Assembly (NCBI RefSeq): GCF_001187555.1
Contig: NZ_LFIJ01000001.1
Span: 1,018,169-1,082,168, forward strand
Direction: 5' to 3'
DNA length: 64,000 bases
Source of the DNA: Gilvimarinus polysaccharolyticus
GTDB lineage: Bacteria; Pseudomonadota; Gammaproteobacteria; Pseudomonadales; Cellvibrionaceae
Position 1 is the first letter of the stretch; each line of letters starts with the position of its first letter. Shown piece by piece: positions 56,082 through 64,000 of the stretch. The position numbers and the translations under genes are program-made. Below the pieces are notes generated by a model that worked only from the letters and a program-made list of their open reading frames with translations, was not told the DNA's origin and ran no database searches.

Positions 56082-57875
56082 ATGGCTAATGTTAATCAAG
56101 AAGTTACTATCGTTAAACCACAACCTGGCGTTGATCCGGATCTACGCGCTCTAAAAATTGAAATGGATGATGCCAAACTTGGTGCCGATCCATTGGAGCA
56201 CTTACAAGAAAAGCTTGGAAACAGTCTTTATAGTCAGTTTTTGTGGTCTTCATCTTTCGATGGCAGTTCAACTCACATATTATCAACGGCGCGAGACGCT
56301 CTGCCTGAAGTCGAATTCAATAAGATACTTTCTGTGATGCAAAATGACCCGGCGGTGACATCGGTGCATCTGCTACACAAACACCCTGATATCGTGCAAG
56401 AACTGGTCGCAGCGAAAATTGAAGCCGCTGAATATGATTCTAGTTGGTACTGGCCGGTTGCCGAACGACTTCCTAAATCTGACTACAAAGCGCCAAAGCC
56501 GATCAAAATAGCTCAAGCCGATAGCGGTGTATCCTTGCAGCCATGCCTAGTTGGCGGCTTTAATCCGGCGGACAGCATGAGCTTTTTTTTTCCAGCCAAT
56601 AAGCGTAAGGGCAAAGGTGTTATCTGTTGGGGGCAGGGTGCTCCTTTCTTTATTAGTCATGGCACCAGCACCGGGGGTTTGATGGTTGGACAGCCGACTG
56701 ACGGGATGAATCTTCATGGTATGACTCTCCGTGATGTAGTGGAGCTGGTTCCCTGTCGTATCGCCGACAGCGTTGTGTTAAATCCCCCCGACCTTGAGCG
56801 TCTCGCAGAATGCATTAACTGGGCTGTGAGTGAAGGAATCAAGGTAATTAATGTCAGCTTAGGCGCAATCGCGTTCCAGGGCGACCCAGCGCTTACGGCA
56901 TTAACCCGAGCGGTTGAAAATGCTTACAAAAAAGGCGTCATAATCTGTGCCGCAGCCGGACAAATCGCGCCCGGTATGATCTGGCCTGGAGTTTACTCCC
57001 TTAAGGGGTGGTTGGTGGCTTGCGGCCCCAGTAACGCCAGCAATGCGCCCTCGGCTCAAAGTATTTGGGTGGCTTTTCCGAATGGGTATGTCACGATTGG
57101 CGCACCAGGCGAAAACATGCCACAAGCTGGCTGGAAAGGCGGTATCTGTGCCAGTGATGAACCTCAGTTGGCACGCGGCGATGGGTCTTCTTACTCTGCT
57201 GCGTTTACCTCTTCTATCGCAGCACTTTGGTGGGCACGAAATTATGACGCCCTAAGTAAGATGAATCCACGGGATATTGTTCCGCTGTTTCGCCACACGA
57301 TCCAAAACACCTGTACACCGTGGAATGGAAACTACTATAAGGCCAAATTTAGTCCGGGCATACTGAACCCCAATAAAGCCATCAATGCTATGGTTCCGCC
57401 CAAAGACCTCAATATAAATTCCAGTGGTATGTTTCATGTCGAACGTGTGCCCGGCGGCACCTATCGCAACGTTACCCTGCATGCACATGGGTCAGGCTCT
57501 ATCCATGTACTCGATCCAGTGCTCGTTGAAGGCAAGCTGACGCTTATCAGCGAGTCCTCGGCGACAATATCCATGTCTGGAACGATCATTTGTCGCGAAC
57601 TGGAGATCAAAATAAAATCCTCCGCACTGATCGAGGCTGACGATCTCGAATACTATGATAAATGCACAGTGAATATCTCTCACGCTGGTACTTTGCGGGC
57701 TTATATTGCGGCCGAAGGTCCAATGACGGGCAGTGTGAAAGGTCCCGATTTTTGGAATGGATCGACGTTGCGGGCTTGGATATTTTGGCGAAATGGGAGA
57801 AAGAGCGTCTCGATCTCTAAGGATTGGATGTCAACGATAGATATCTCTAATAACTGGGGCGGGCGCTGGGCTTGA
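56082..57875 (+). CDS. subtilase-family (S8) serine protease, no signal peptide
   Basis: 597 aa, with AAGGAAAG about 9 bases before the ATG. The triad is visible: Asp in QADSGV (about residue 147), His in SHGTSTGG (about 195), and Ser in GDGSSYSAAFTSS (about 372), with oxyanion-hole region CAAAGQ. Residues 1-130 form a long N-terminal extension with no signal sequence. The C-terminal about 130 residues (after PKDLNINSSG) look like beta repeats with regular LTLISESSATISMSG-type strands. Absence of a signal suggests cytoplasmic action or an unusual export route. Codon and base use are closer to the core genes than to the AT-rich cassettes. Confidence 0.85.
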   Translation: MANVNQEVTIVKPQPGVDPDLRALKIEMDDAKLGADPLEHLQEKLGNSLYSQFLWSSSFDGSSTHILSTARDALPEVEFNKILSVMQNDPAVTSVHLLHKHPDIVQELVAAKIEAAEYDSSWYWPVAERLPKSDYKAPKPIKIAQADSGVSLQPCLVGGFNPADSMSFFFPANKRKGKGVICWGQGAPFFISHGTSTGGLMVGQPTDGMNLHGMTLRDVVELVPCRIADSVVLNPPDLERLAECINWAVSEGIKVINVSLGAIAFQGDPALTALTRAVENAYKKGVIICAAAGQIAPGMIWPGVYSLKGWLVACGPSNASNAPSAQSIWVAFPNGYVTIGAPGENMPQAGWKGGICASDEPQLARGDGSSYSAAFTSSIAALWWARNYDALSKMNPRDIVPLFRHTIQNTCTPWNGNYYKAKFSPGILNPNKAINAMVPPKDLNINSSGMFHVERVPGGTYRNVTLHAHGSGSIHVLDPVLVEGKLTLISESSATISMSGTIICRELEIKIKSSALIEADDLEYYDKCTVNISHAGTLRAYIAAEGPMTGSVKGPDFWNGSTLRAWIFWRNGRKSVSISKDWMSTIDISNNWGGRWA

Positions 57876-57999
57876 TTGCAAAAGTAAGATCACGGCTTTG
57901 ATTTTGGTTTCAATGCTGGCTCAAATGAGTGATGGGTCAGCAACAGCATCCTCTTGCTCGGAGGCCTCTTAGTTACTAAAAAATTGAAGGTTTAATAGC

Positions 58000-58036
58000 A
58001 ATAATTACCCCTAGAAATTTCTTGGGGATAATTATT
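58000..58036 (+). terminator. hairpin after the subtilase gene
   Basis: AATAATTACCCC pairs with GGGGATAATTATT (one bulged base) around TAGAAATTTCTT, with A/T tracts inside the stem. It lies about 130 bases after the stop. The likely terminator, also usable from the other strand. Confidence 0.6.
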
Positions 58037-58063
58037 ACACGGACTCCCTTTAGCCTAAATATA

Positions 58064-58193
58064 TTACCGAGACGGTTCGGTAACAAAGCCTAGTTTAGTG
58101 ATGCCGGCTTGTTGTATGGCCGTCATTGTTTTTACTACGTCTTCATAGGCTACCGATTTGTCACCGAACAAAATAAAGAACATCCAAATCCTA
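58064..58193 (-). pseudogene. exbD/tolR C-terminal fragment
   Basis: The minus-strand frame encodes FGDKSVAYEDVVKTM, then QQAGITKLGFVTEP and a stop at 58064. That is the conserved C-terminus of ExbD-type biopolymer transport proteins. The fragment has no start and is cut at about 58193, where an IS30-like end begins, so it is a remnant left by an insertion. Confidence 0.7.
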
Positions 58194-58194
58194 G

Positions 58195-58400
58195 TATCAA
58201 GCTTAAAGTGCGACAATAACCATTAACTTCTATGGTACATTTCCTCTGATGTTTTATAGTTGAACCGCTTTCTCGGTCGACTGTTAATTTGAACTTCGAT
58301 CTGATCGCAGCGTTGCTGAGTTATATTGGCTGCTCTCTGTTTTTGGTAGGCACTGGTGAATTAGATCATTCAGGTTTTCATTGCTCCTCGCTCCCAGGAA
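58195..58400 (-). pseudogene. IS30-family transposase, decayed 3' end
   Basis: In minus sense the sequence encodes SERGAMKT, an in-frame stop, then later QINSRPRKRFNYKTSEEMYHRS, the classical IS30 transposase C-terminus (RPRK..YKTP). In-frame stops within it show decay. The outer end at 58195-58215 has AAGCTTAAAGTGCGACAAT, similar to IS30-type terminal repeats. It abuts the exbD fragment. Confidence 0.65.
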
Positions 58401-58485
58401 GGAATGTAGGAGGCTCGGGTCTTTGATTTTTGGTTTCTGTTTTTTTCAAAAATCGAGCTGTAAACCAACTACAACGCCCCTCTTT

Positions 58486-58764
58486 TTAATCCCCCGTATC
58501 CAGCCGAACGAGACCTATTTTAGGGGGTAAGGAAGCAGGGCAGGTGAATACCGCGCAGCGGCAGACAGCGACACGAGCATATAACACAAAACCTGCTTGC
58601 GGAGTCCAAACTTTCTCGACATCAAGCTCTACAGCAGGTGACACTTGCCCAGCCACTGCGATGCCCTTGTTTATAATGGCGTAGCTTAAAGCCTCTACAT
58701 GCTTAGCGTAAATGGGGTGATCTAATTTTGGCGCTGTTGCGTTTATAATCAATCGGTGTGGTAT
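58486..58764 (-). CDS. uncertain ORF upstream of uvrA
   Basis: An open frame of about 92 codons, without ATG (a TTG at 58752 would give 88 aa). The first half (INATAPKLDHPIYAKHVEALSYAIINKG) looks protein-like; the second half does not resemble anything known. It may be a gene remnant in this decayed region. Not recognised. Confidence 0.25.
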   Translation of the reverse strand: MPHRLIINATAPKLDHPIYAKHVEALSYAIINKGIAVAGQVSPAVELDVEKVWTPQAGFVLYARVAVCRCAVFTCPASLPPKIGLVRLDTGD

Positions 58765-58811
58765 CTAGCTCTAACTCCGGGCTATATGCTCTTGGACACA
58801 CCCGCCAACTC

Positions 58812-58827
58812 CTGTATATTTAGCCAG
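58812..58827 (+). promoter_or_regulatory. possible LexA (SOS) box upstream of uvrA
   Basis: CTGTATATTTAGCCAG fits the gammaproteobacterial LexA consensus CTGT-N8-ACAG except for one base (C for A) in the right half. It lies 27 bases before the uvrA ATG. uvrA is a classical SOS gene, so the site is plausible. Confidence 0.4.
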
Positions 58828-58853
58828 TCTTTTTACCCTTAGGTGCAGTCTTT

Positions 58854-61800
58854 ATGTCCTTCGATGCCATTAAAATCCGCGGCGCTCGGCAAAATAACCT
58901 TAAAAATCTTGATCTTGATATCCCGCTGGGGGAGATGGTCGTTGTGACTGGGGTGAGTGGTTCGGGTAAGTCCACCTTAGCCTTTGATACTATTTATGCC
59001 GAGGGGCAGCGGCGCTATGTCGAGACTTTCTCGGCCTACGCTCGGCAGTTTCTCGACCGTATGGATAAACCTGCGGTAGACAGCATTGAGGGTATTCCGC
59101 CGGCGATTGCGATTGAGCAGAGCAACACGGTGCGCACATCGCGCTCGACCGTGGGCACGATGACTGAGCTTAATGACTACTTTAAACTGCTGTTTGCCCG
59201 ATTAGCGCATTTATATTGCGCCGGTTGTGGTCAAGCGGTAACCACCGATTCGCCACAAAGTATTCTTGCCGCACTGTATCAGCAGCTGCCAAACGATCAG
59301 CGCCTAATGATATGTCTGCCCATTAGCGTACCCGAGCAACTTAGCGATGATGATGTTTTGCAGCTGCTTAACCAACAAGGTTATGCCCGCATCCATACTC
59401 GCGCAGGCAGCCGGGTAGAGGTGGTGCAAGATCGCTTGCGTTTAAACGAGGACAACCGTTCGCGCCTAACCGAGGCCTTAGAGGCCGCACTGCATTATGG
59501 CAAAGGCCATGTACTGGTTTACCCTTTAAACGAGGCTAAAACCGCCGGACGTGCTTTGCGGTTTTCTAGCCATCACCATTGCCCCAGTTGCGATATTAGC
59601 TACCCCGAGCCTACACCTGCGCAGTTTTCATTCAACTCGCCCATTGGTGCCTGCACCAGCTGTAAAGGCTTTGGCCGTATTATCGGTGTCGATTGGGGAT
59701 TGGTGGTGCCCGATGAGCGCAAAAGCTTAAAAGATGGTGCCATCAAACCTATCCAAACCCCAAGCTACGATGAAGTGCAGCGCGACCTTCTTAAATACGC
59801 TAAAAAGCGGGGCATTCCGACAACCACAGCGTGGGCCGATTTAACCGCCGAGCAGCGCCAATGGGTGTTAGACGGTGAGGGTGACTGGAGCCAAGGGGTT
59901 TGGTATGGCATTCGCGAATTTTTTACTTGGCTTGAGAGCAAAGCCTACAAAATGCACATACGGGTCTTGTTGTCTAAGTATCGCGCTTACACACCGTGCC
60001 AAACTTGTGGTGGCGCTCGCTTAAAGCCAGATTCACTTTGGTGGCGCATTGGTAACTTTGATGACGCAGAGCAGGCCCTGGCAGGGCGCCCGCGCTTTAA
60101 ACCGGTGGGCGCTACACTGCCCGATAAAACCTTTAACCAGCTGCCGGGTTTAAATATTGCCGATGCGATGCGCTTGCCGTTGGCGAAGGCATTGGAGTTT
60201 TTTAATGATTTAAGCGGTAAAGACAAAAGCCAAAAAAATGGGTCGGTGATTGATGACGCCGCAGAATTATTGCTGACAGAAATCCGTTCGCGCTTAGGTT
60301 ACTTATGCGAAGTCGGGCTGGATTATTTAACGCTAGATCGTCAGTCGCGCACCTTAAGCGGCGGCGAGGTACAGCGTATTAACCTTACTACTGCGCTTGG
60401 CACGTCGTTGGTAAACACTTTATTTGTATTAGATGAACCCAGTACCGGGTTACACCCACGGGACATTACTCGTTTAGTTAATGTGCTTACGCGCCTGCGC
60501 GATGCAGGCAACTCGCTGTTGGTTGTCGAGCACGACCCACAAGTTATTCTGGCGGCCGACCGTATTTTAGATGTCGGCCCAGGCCCTGCTAAACGTGGCG
60601 GTAATATCGAATTTTTTGGCACGCCAGCGGCATTATTAAAATGCAAAAATAATATTACCGCGCGCTTTTTAAGTGGTTTAGATCAAGTGGCAGCCAAAGC
60701 GTTACCCTTTGGCGCAGAGCCGGGTGTTGCAGAAGCCTCGGCGCAGTACCTAAGCAAGCAAAAAACCAGCAACACTAGTTTACCGGCGTTTAAAAAAGCA
60801 TTGGGCTCGGTGACTATTCGGGGTGCCTGTGAGCACAACCTTAAAAATATTGATGTAGAGATTCCGCTCGGGCAGTTGGTGTGCTTAACCGGCGTTAGTG
60901 GCTCGGGTAAATCCACCTTGATGCGAAAAATTTTGTATCCCGCGTTGCTTAAACACCACGGCGAACAAACCGAGGCCCCCGGCGCCCATAAAGCGATTGT
61001 TGGATTAGAGAAAATTGACCGCGCGGTTATGGTCGATCAAAGCCCTATAGGAAAAACCACCCGTAGCACACCGGCCACTTATGTGGGTGCGTTTGAGACT
61101 ATCCGTAAATTATTTGTCGCCGCACCGCTGGCTAAAGAGCGCGGTTACAAGCCTGGCACTTTTAGCTTTAACTCCGGTAATGGTCGTTGTCCTAGTTGTC
61201 AGGGCAACGGGTTTGAGCATGTTGAGATGCAATTTTTAAGCGATGTTTATCTGCGCTGCCCCGAGTGCGATGGCAAACGTTTTAGGGCCGAGGTGCTAGA
61301 GGTAAAGCTGCTGCGCGATAATTATGCGATATCCATTGCCGATGCGCTGGATATGACCGTTGCTGAAGCGTTAGTGTTTTTTGCAGATCGCCCCGATGTA
61401 TTGCGCAGCCTACAACCACTGGCCGATGTCGGGCTCGATTATGTACAGCTAGGGCAAGCGGTACCCACCTTAAGTGGCGGTGAGGCGCAGCGCTTAAAAT
61501 TAGCCGGACACTTAGCTGCGACCCGAGCTAAAAACCACGAACATATTCTGTTTATGTTTGACGAGCCTACCACCGGCTTACATTTTGCCGATATTGCCAC
61601 CTTGATGAGTGCATTTAGGCAGTTACAAAACGCCGGTCATTCGCTGTTAATTATCGAGCACAATCTTGATGTTATCCGCAGTGCCGATTGGCTGATAGAC
61701 ATTGGCCCCGAAGGTGGCGATGCCGGTGGACAACTAATAGGCGAGGGTACACCGGCGCAGTTTATCCACTTAGCAGCAACCAATAGCAGTAGTGGTTTTA

Positions 61801-64000
61801 CCGCCCAGGCATTACACGAGTACGAGCAGTCATTAAGTACTGGTGCTAATTTAGCGGCTATAACTAAATCCTCGAAACAAAAGCGCAAGGCCAATGCTGC
61901 GCGTGAAATTAGTGTGCACCACGCGCGCGAAAACAACCTTAAAAATATTAACGTCAGTATTCCACGGGATAAACTCACTGTTATTTCTGGCGTAAGTGGT
62001 AGCGGAAAAAGTACCTTGGCGTTCGACCTTATTTTTGGTGAAGGCCAGCGGCGTTATTTAGAATCGCTTAACGCTTATGCTAGGCAGTTTGTGCAACCCG
62101 CATCGCGCCCAGATGTAGATGCCATTTACGGTATTCCACCGGCTGTTGCTATCGAGCAACGCACCAGTCGCGGGGGCCGTAAAAGTACTGTGGCAACTCT
62201 GACCGAAATTTATCATTACTTGCGCTTATTGTACGTCAAGCTCGGTACGCAATATTGCCCCAGTTGCGACGTTGCCATTCAGCCACAAAATCTCGATGCA
62301 ATCGCCGCGCGGTTACAAAAAGACTATCGCGATAAAGAGGTCACGTTACTGGCGCCGATGGTGGTTGCCCGTAAAGGCATTTACCGCGAGCTTGCCCTGT
62401 GGGCATCCGAGCGAGGTTACCAACAACTGCGGGTCGATGGCGAATATCAACCTACCGCCGACTGGCCTGCACTTGATCGCTACAAAGAGCACGATATAGA
62501 GCTTCCGCTGGCAACGGTTAAGGTCGCTCCTAAAAATCATGAGGCGCTGCTTGATGCGTTGCAGCAAACCTTAAACCTTGGCAATGGTGTGGTTATAGTT
62601 GCCGCCGCGACTAAAGCCAGCAGCAAGGCCCGAACCAAAGACCGGTTGTTCTCGACCCAGCGGGCTTGCCCTAGTTGTGGTTGTGGCTTTCCCGAACTAG
62701 ATCCTCGGCTGTTTTCGTATAACTCTAAGCACGGCTGGTGTACTGGCTGTTTTGGCACCGGTAAAGTTATTGTCGGTTTTGATGAAGAGCAAACCGGAGA
62801 AGAGCGCAACTGGCAGGCCGGTGAGGACGAGGTAGAAAAAACCTGTCGTCAATGCGATGGCCAGCGCTTAAACCCCACGGCGTTAGCGGTGCGTTTTCGC
62901 GACCGGTCTATTGCCCAACTGGCTGCGTTAGCGGTAGACGATGCCGAAAATTGGTTTGGTAAACTTAAGCTCAAAAGTCACGAGCAAGCCATTGCCCGCG
63001 ACTTGCTTAGCGAAATGCACAGCCGACTGCATTTTTTGCAAAAAGTTGGGCTTAATTATTTATCCCTCGATCGCGCAGCGCCCACCTTAAGTGGCGGCGA
63101 AGCGCAACGTATTCGCCTAGCGGCACAACTGGGTTCAAGCCTGCGCGGCGTATGTTACGTACTAGACGAACCGACCATTGGCCTACACACGCGAGACAAC
63201 CGCAAACTGATCGAGACTTTGCGTGAATTACAACAACAGGGTAATACCGTTATCGTCGTCGAACACGATGAAGACACCATGCGCGAGGCTGACCATTTAA
63301 TTGATATGGGGCCTCGGGCTGGGATTAATGGCGGTGAGGTAGTGGCTTTTGGCAGCGTTGCTAAAATCATGAAAGCAAAAGCATCACTTACCGGCCAAAT
63401 GCTCGCCAATCCATTGCGTCACCCCATGCCCGGTTTACGCAACCTCGCTATGCGTAAACTATGGTCGCCCGAAAAGCTCAGCCTTATAGGCGCCAGCCAA
63501 AATAATCTCGCTAATGTCAGTGTCGATATACCCCTGCGGCAACTGGTCGCGATAACCGGCGTAAGCGGCAGTGGTAAAAGTACTTTGGTACGCGGTGTAC
63601 TGTACCCCAATGTTAAAACCGCCATTGCCAATGCGCGTAAAAAACAACACAGCTGGCAAGGCGTTAAAAGTATTAGCGGTTGGCAGGGTATCGACCGAGT
63701 TTTGGAGGTAGATCAAACTCCTATTGGCAAAACACCACGCTCATGCCCGGCTACTTACATAGGTATTTGGGATGCGATCCGTAAATTATTTGCCGGCACT
63801 GTTGATGCACGTTTGCGTGGCTACACTCCTGCGCGTTTTTCGTTTAACGCCGGCGATGGCCGCTGTGATGGTTGCGGCGGGCAGGGCATGCAAAAAATCG
63901 AGATGAATTTTTTACCCGATGTTCGCGTGCCTTGCGATGTCTGTCACGGCTGGCGCTTTAACGATGAAACCCTAAGCGTAAGATACAAAGGCAAACATAT
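58854..64000 (+). CDS. uvrA: double-length UvrA-like protein (two tandem UvrA units), partial
   Basis: The frame opens at ATG 58854 (AGGTG upstream) and remains open to the right edge, at least 1715 codons; ordinary UvrA has about 940. Unit 1 (about 1-1000): Walker [10 protein letters not shown] at 33-41, zinc-type CPSC...CTSC, signature [10 protein letters not shown], Walker [13 protein letters not shown]; second ABC module with Walker A near 680, CPSCQG/CPECDG and [11 protein letters not shown]. Unit 2 starts about 1020: Walker A near 1046, [18 protein letters not shown]...[27 protein letters not shown]; fourth Walker A near 1569. The two units clearly differ in sequence. It may work as a covalent UvrA dimer in excision repair or as a specialised paralogue; whether a normal uvrA exists elsewhere is unknown. 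Confidence 0.9.
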   Translation, partial: MSFDAIKIRGARQNNLKNLDLDIPLGEMVVVTGVSGSGKSTLAFDTIYAEGQRRYVETFSAYARQFLDRMDKPAVDSIEGIPPAIAIEQSNTVRTSRSTVGTMTELNDYFKLLFARLAHLYCAGCGQAVTTDSPQSILAALYQQLPNDQRLMICLPISVPEQLSDDDVLQLLNQQGYARIHTRAGSRVEVVQDRLRLNEDNRSRLTEALEAALHYGKGHVLVYPLNEAKTAGRALRFSSHHHCPSCDISYPEPTPAQFSFNSPIGACTSCKGFGRIIGVDWGLVVPDERKSLKDGAIKPIQTPSYDEVQRDLLKYAKKRGIPTTTAWADLTAEQRQWVLDGEGDWSQGVWYGIREFFTWLESKAYKMHIRVLLSKYRAYTPCQTCGGARLKPDSLWWRIGNFDDAEQALAGRPRFKPVGATLPDKTFNQLPGLNIADAMRLPLAKALEFFNDLSGKDKSQKNGSVIDDAAELLLTEIRSRLGYLCEVGLDYLTLDRQSRTLSGGEVQRINLTTALGTSLVNTLFVLDEPSTGLHPRDITRLVNVLTRLRDAGNSLLVVEHDPQVILAADRILDVGPGPAKRGGNIEFFGTPAALLKCKNNITARFLSGLDQVAAKALPFGAEPGVAEASAQYLSKQKTSNTSLPAFKKALGSVTIRGACEHNLKNIDVEIPLGQLVCLTGVSGSGKSTLMRKILYPALLKHHGEQTEAPGAHKAIVGLEKIDRAVMVDQSPIGKTTRSTPATYVGAFETIRKLFVAAPLAKERGYKPGTFSFNSGNGRCPSCQGNGFEHVEMQFLSDVYLRCPECDGKRFRAEVLEVKLLRDNYAISIADALDMTVAEALVFFADRPDVLRSLQPLADVGLDYVQLGQAVPTLSGGEAQRLKLAGHLAATRAKNHEHILFMFDEPTTGLHFADIATLMSAFRQLQNAGHSLLIIEHNLDVIRSADWLIDIGPEGGDAGGQLIGEGTPAQFIHLAATNSSSGFTAQALHEYEQSLSTGANLAAITKSSKQKRKANAAREISVHHARENNLKNINVSIPRDKLTVISGVSGSGKSTLAFDLIFGEGQRRYLESLNAYARQFVQPASRPDVDAIYGIPPAVAIEQRTSRGGRKSTVATLTEIYHYLRLLYVKLGTQYCPSCDVAIQPQNLDAIAARLQKDYRDKEVTLLAPMVVARKGIYRELALWASERGYQQLRVDGEYQPTADWPALDRYKEHDIELPLATVKVAPKNHEALLDALQQTLNLGNGVVIVAAATKASSKARTKDRLFSTQRACPSCGCGFPELDPRLFSYNSKHGWCTGCFGTGKVIVGFDEEQTGEERNWQAGEDEVEKTCRQCDGQRLNPTALAVRFRDRSIAQLAALAVDDAENWFGKLKLKSHEQAIARDLLSEMHSRLHFLQKVGLNYLSLDRAAPTLSGGEAQRIRLAAQLGSSLRGVCYVLDEPTIGLHTRDNRKLIETLRELQQQGNTVIVVEHDEDTMREADHLIDMGPRAGINGGEVVAFGSVAKIMKAKASLTGQMLANPLRHPMPGLRNLAMRKLWSPEKLSLIGASQNNLANVSVDIPLRQLVAITGVSGSGKSTLVRGVLYPNVKTAIANARKKQHSWQGVKSISGWQGIDRVLEVDQTPIGKTPRSCPATYIGIWDAIRKLFAGTVDARLRGYTPARFSFNAGDGRCDGCGGQGMQKIEMNFLPDVRVPCDVCHGWRFNDETLSVRYKGKH

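Noticed and set aside
55730-56123. Minus-strand frames of 80 and 61 codons before the subtilase gene
   Set aside because: No ribosome site and no recognisable motif, and they overlap the flanking direct repeat and the subtilase start region.
59987-63716. Several minus-strand frames within uvrA
   Set aside because: Antisense shadows of a long, well-conserved coding frame.

Overview
The window looks like a chromosome segment of a polysaccharide-degrading marine or soil gammaproteobacterium of the Cellvibrionaceae type (Cellvibrio / Saccharophagus / Teredinibacter relatives). The grounds are a chitin-active AA10-CBM5-CBM73 oxidase with poly-serine linkers, a System I cytochrome c maturation operon, gammaproteobacterial zipA next to ligA, a Zn-type hemB and a CysB-type regulator. 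This placement is inferred from gene content, not from a search.

Layout. 1-3.2 kb: start of a sensor kinase (minus), a tRNA-Val/tRNA-Asp pair, a tiny acidic ORF and the LPMO gene. 3.6-19.7 kb: housekeeping and conserved hypothetical genes, mostly plus strand (PLP enzyme, double cNMP-binding/rhodanese protein, DUF1853, nadK, metallophosphoesterase, rhomboid, DUF1315, DUF2797, pepN, 5'-nucleotidase, cysB-like, DUF523/DUF1722, photolyase). 19.7-22.0 kb: three minus genes including an FlhB-C-like/FliK-like pair. 22.2-30.0 kb: ccmABCDEFG, then an inverted tRNA-Asp/tRNA-Val pair with a tRNA-derived repeat, then ccmH and ccmI. 30.2-38.7 kb: smc, zipA, ligA, a small unknown, hemB and a DUF3012 protein. 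38.7-46.3 kb: an MksF-MksE-MksB (Wadjet JetABC-like) SMC operon followed by a voltage-gated-type cation channel and a DUF815 AAA ATPase.

46.6-55.6 kb is the accessory part: an array of integron cassettes with no integrase in the window (CALIN-like). I find eight well-formed attC sites plus degenerate ones. In most cassettes the left end (GTTRRRY) is the exact complement of the R'' box of the attC at its own right end, which fixes the cassette borders. Cargo includes a PD-(D/E)XK-like nuclease, a frameshifted protein with a HEPN-type RxxxxH motif, small membrane proteins, a YcxB-like protein, a secreted murein-peptidase-like protein and one apparently non-coding hairpin cassette. A group IIC-attC intron remnant sits exactly in the R'' box of one cassette, and an intact IS66 element with an 8-bp target duplication lies beside it. 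A 25-bp direct repeat (24/25 identical) brackets the whole array.

56.1-64 kb: a subtilase without signal peptide, remnants of exbD and an IS30 transposase, then the start of a very long uvrA-like gene. Its frame stays open for at least 1715 codons and encodes two UvrA units in tandem (four ABC modules). The main points to follow up are the cassette array with its frameshifted HEPN gene and intron, the double-length UvrA, the Mks operon lacking a JetD/MksG nuclease but linked to a channel and an ATPase, and the inverted tRNA pairs that split the ccm genes.
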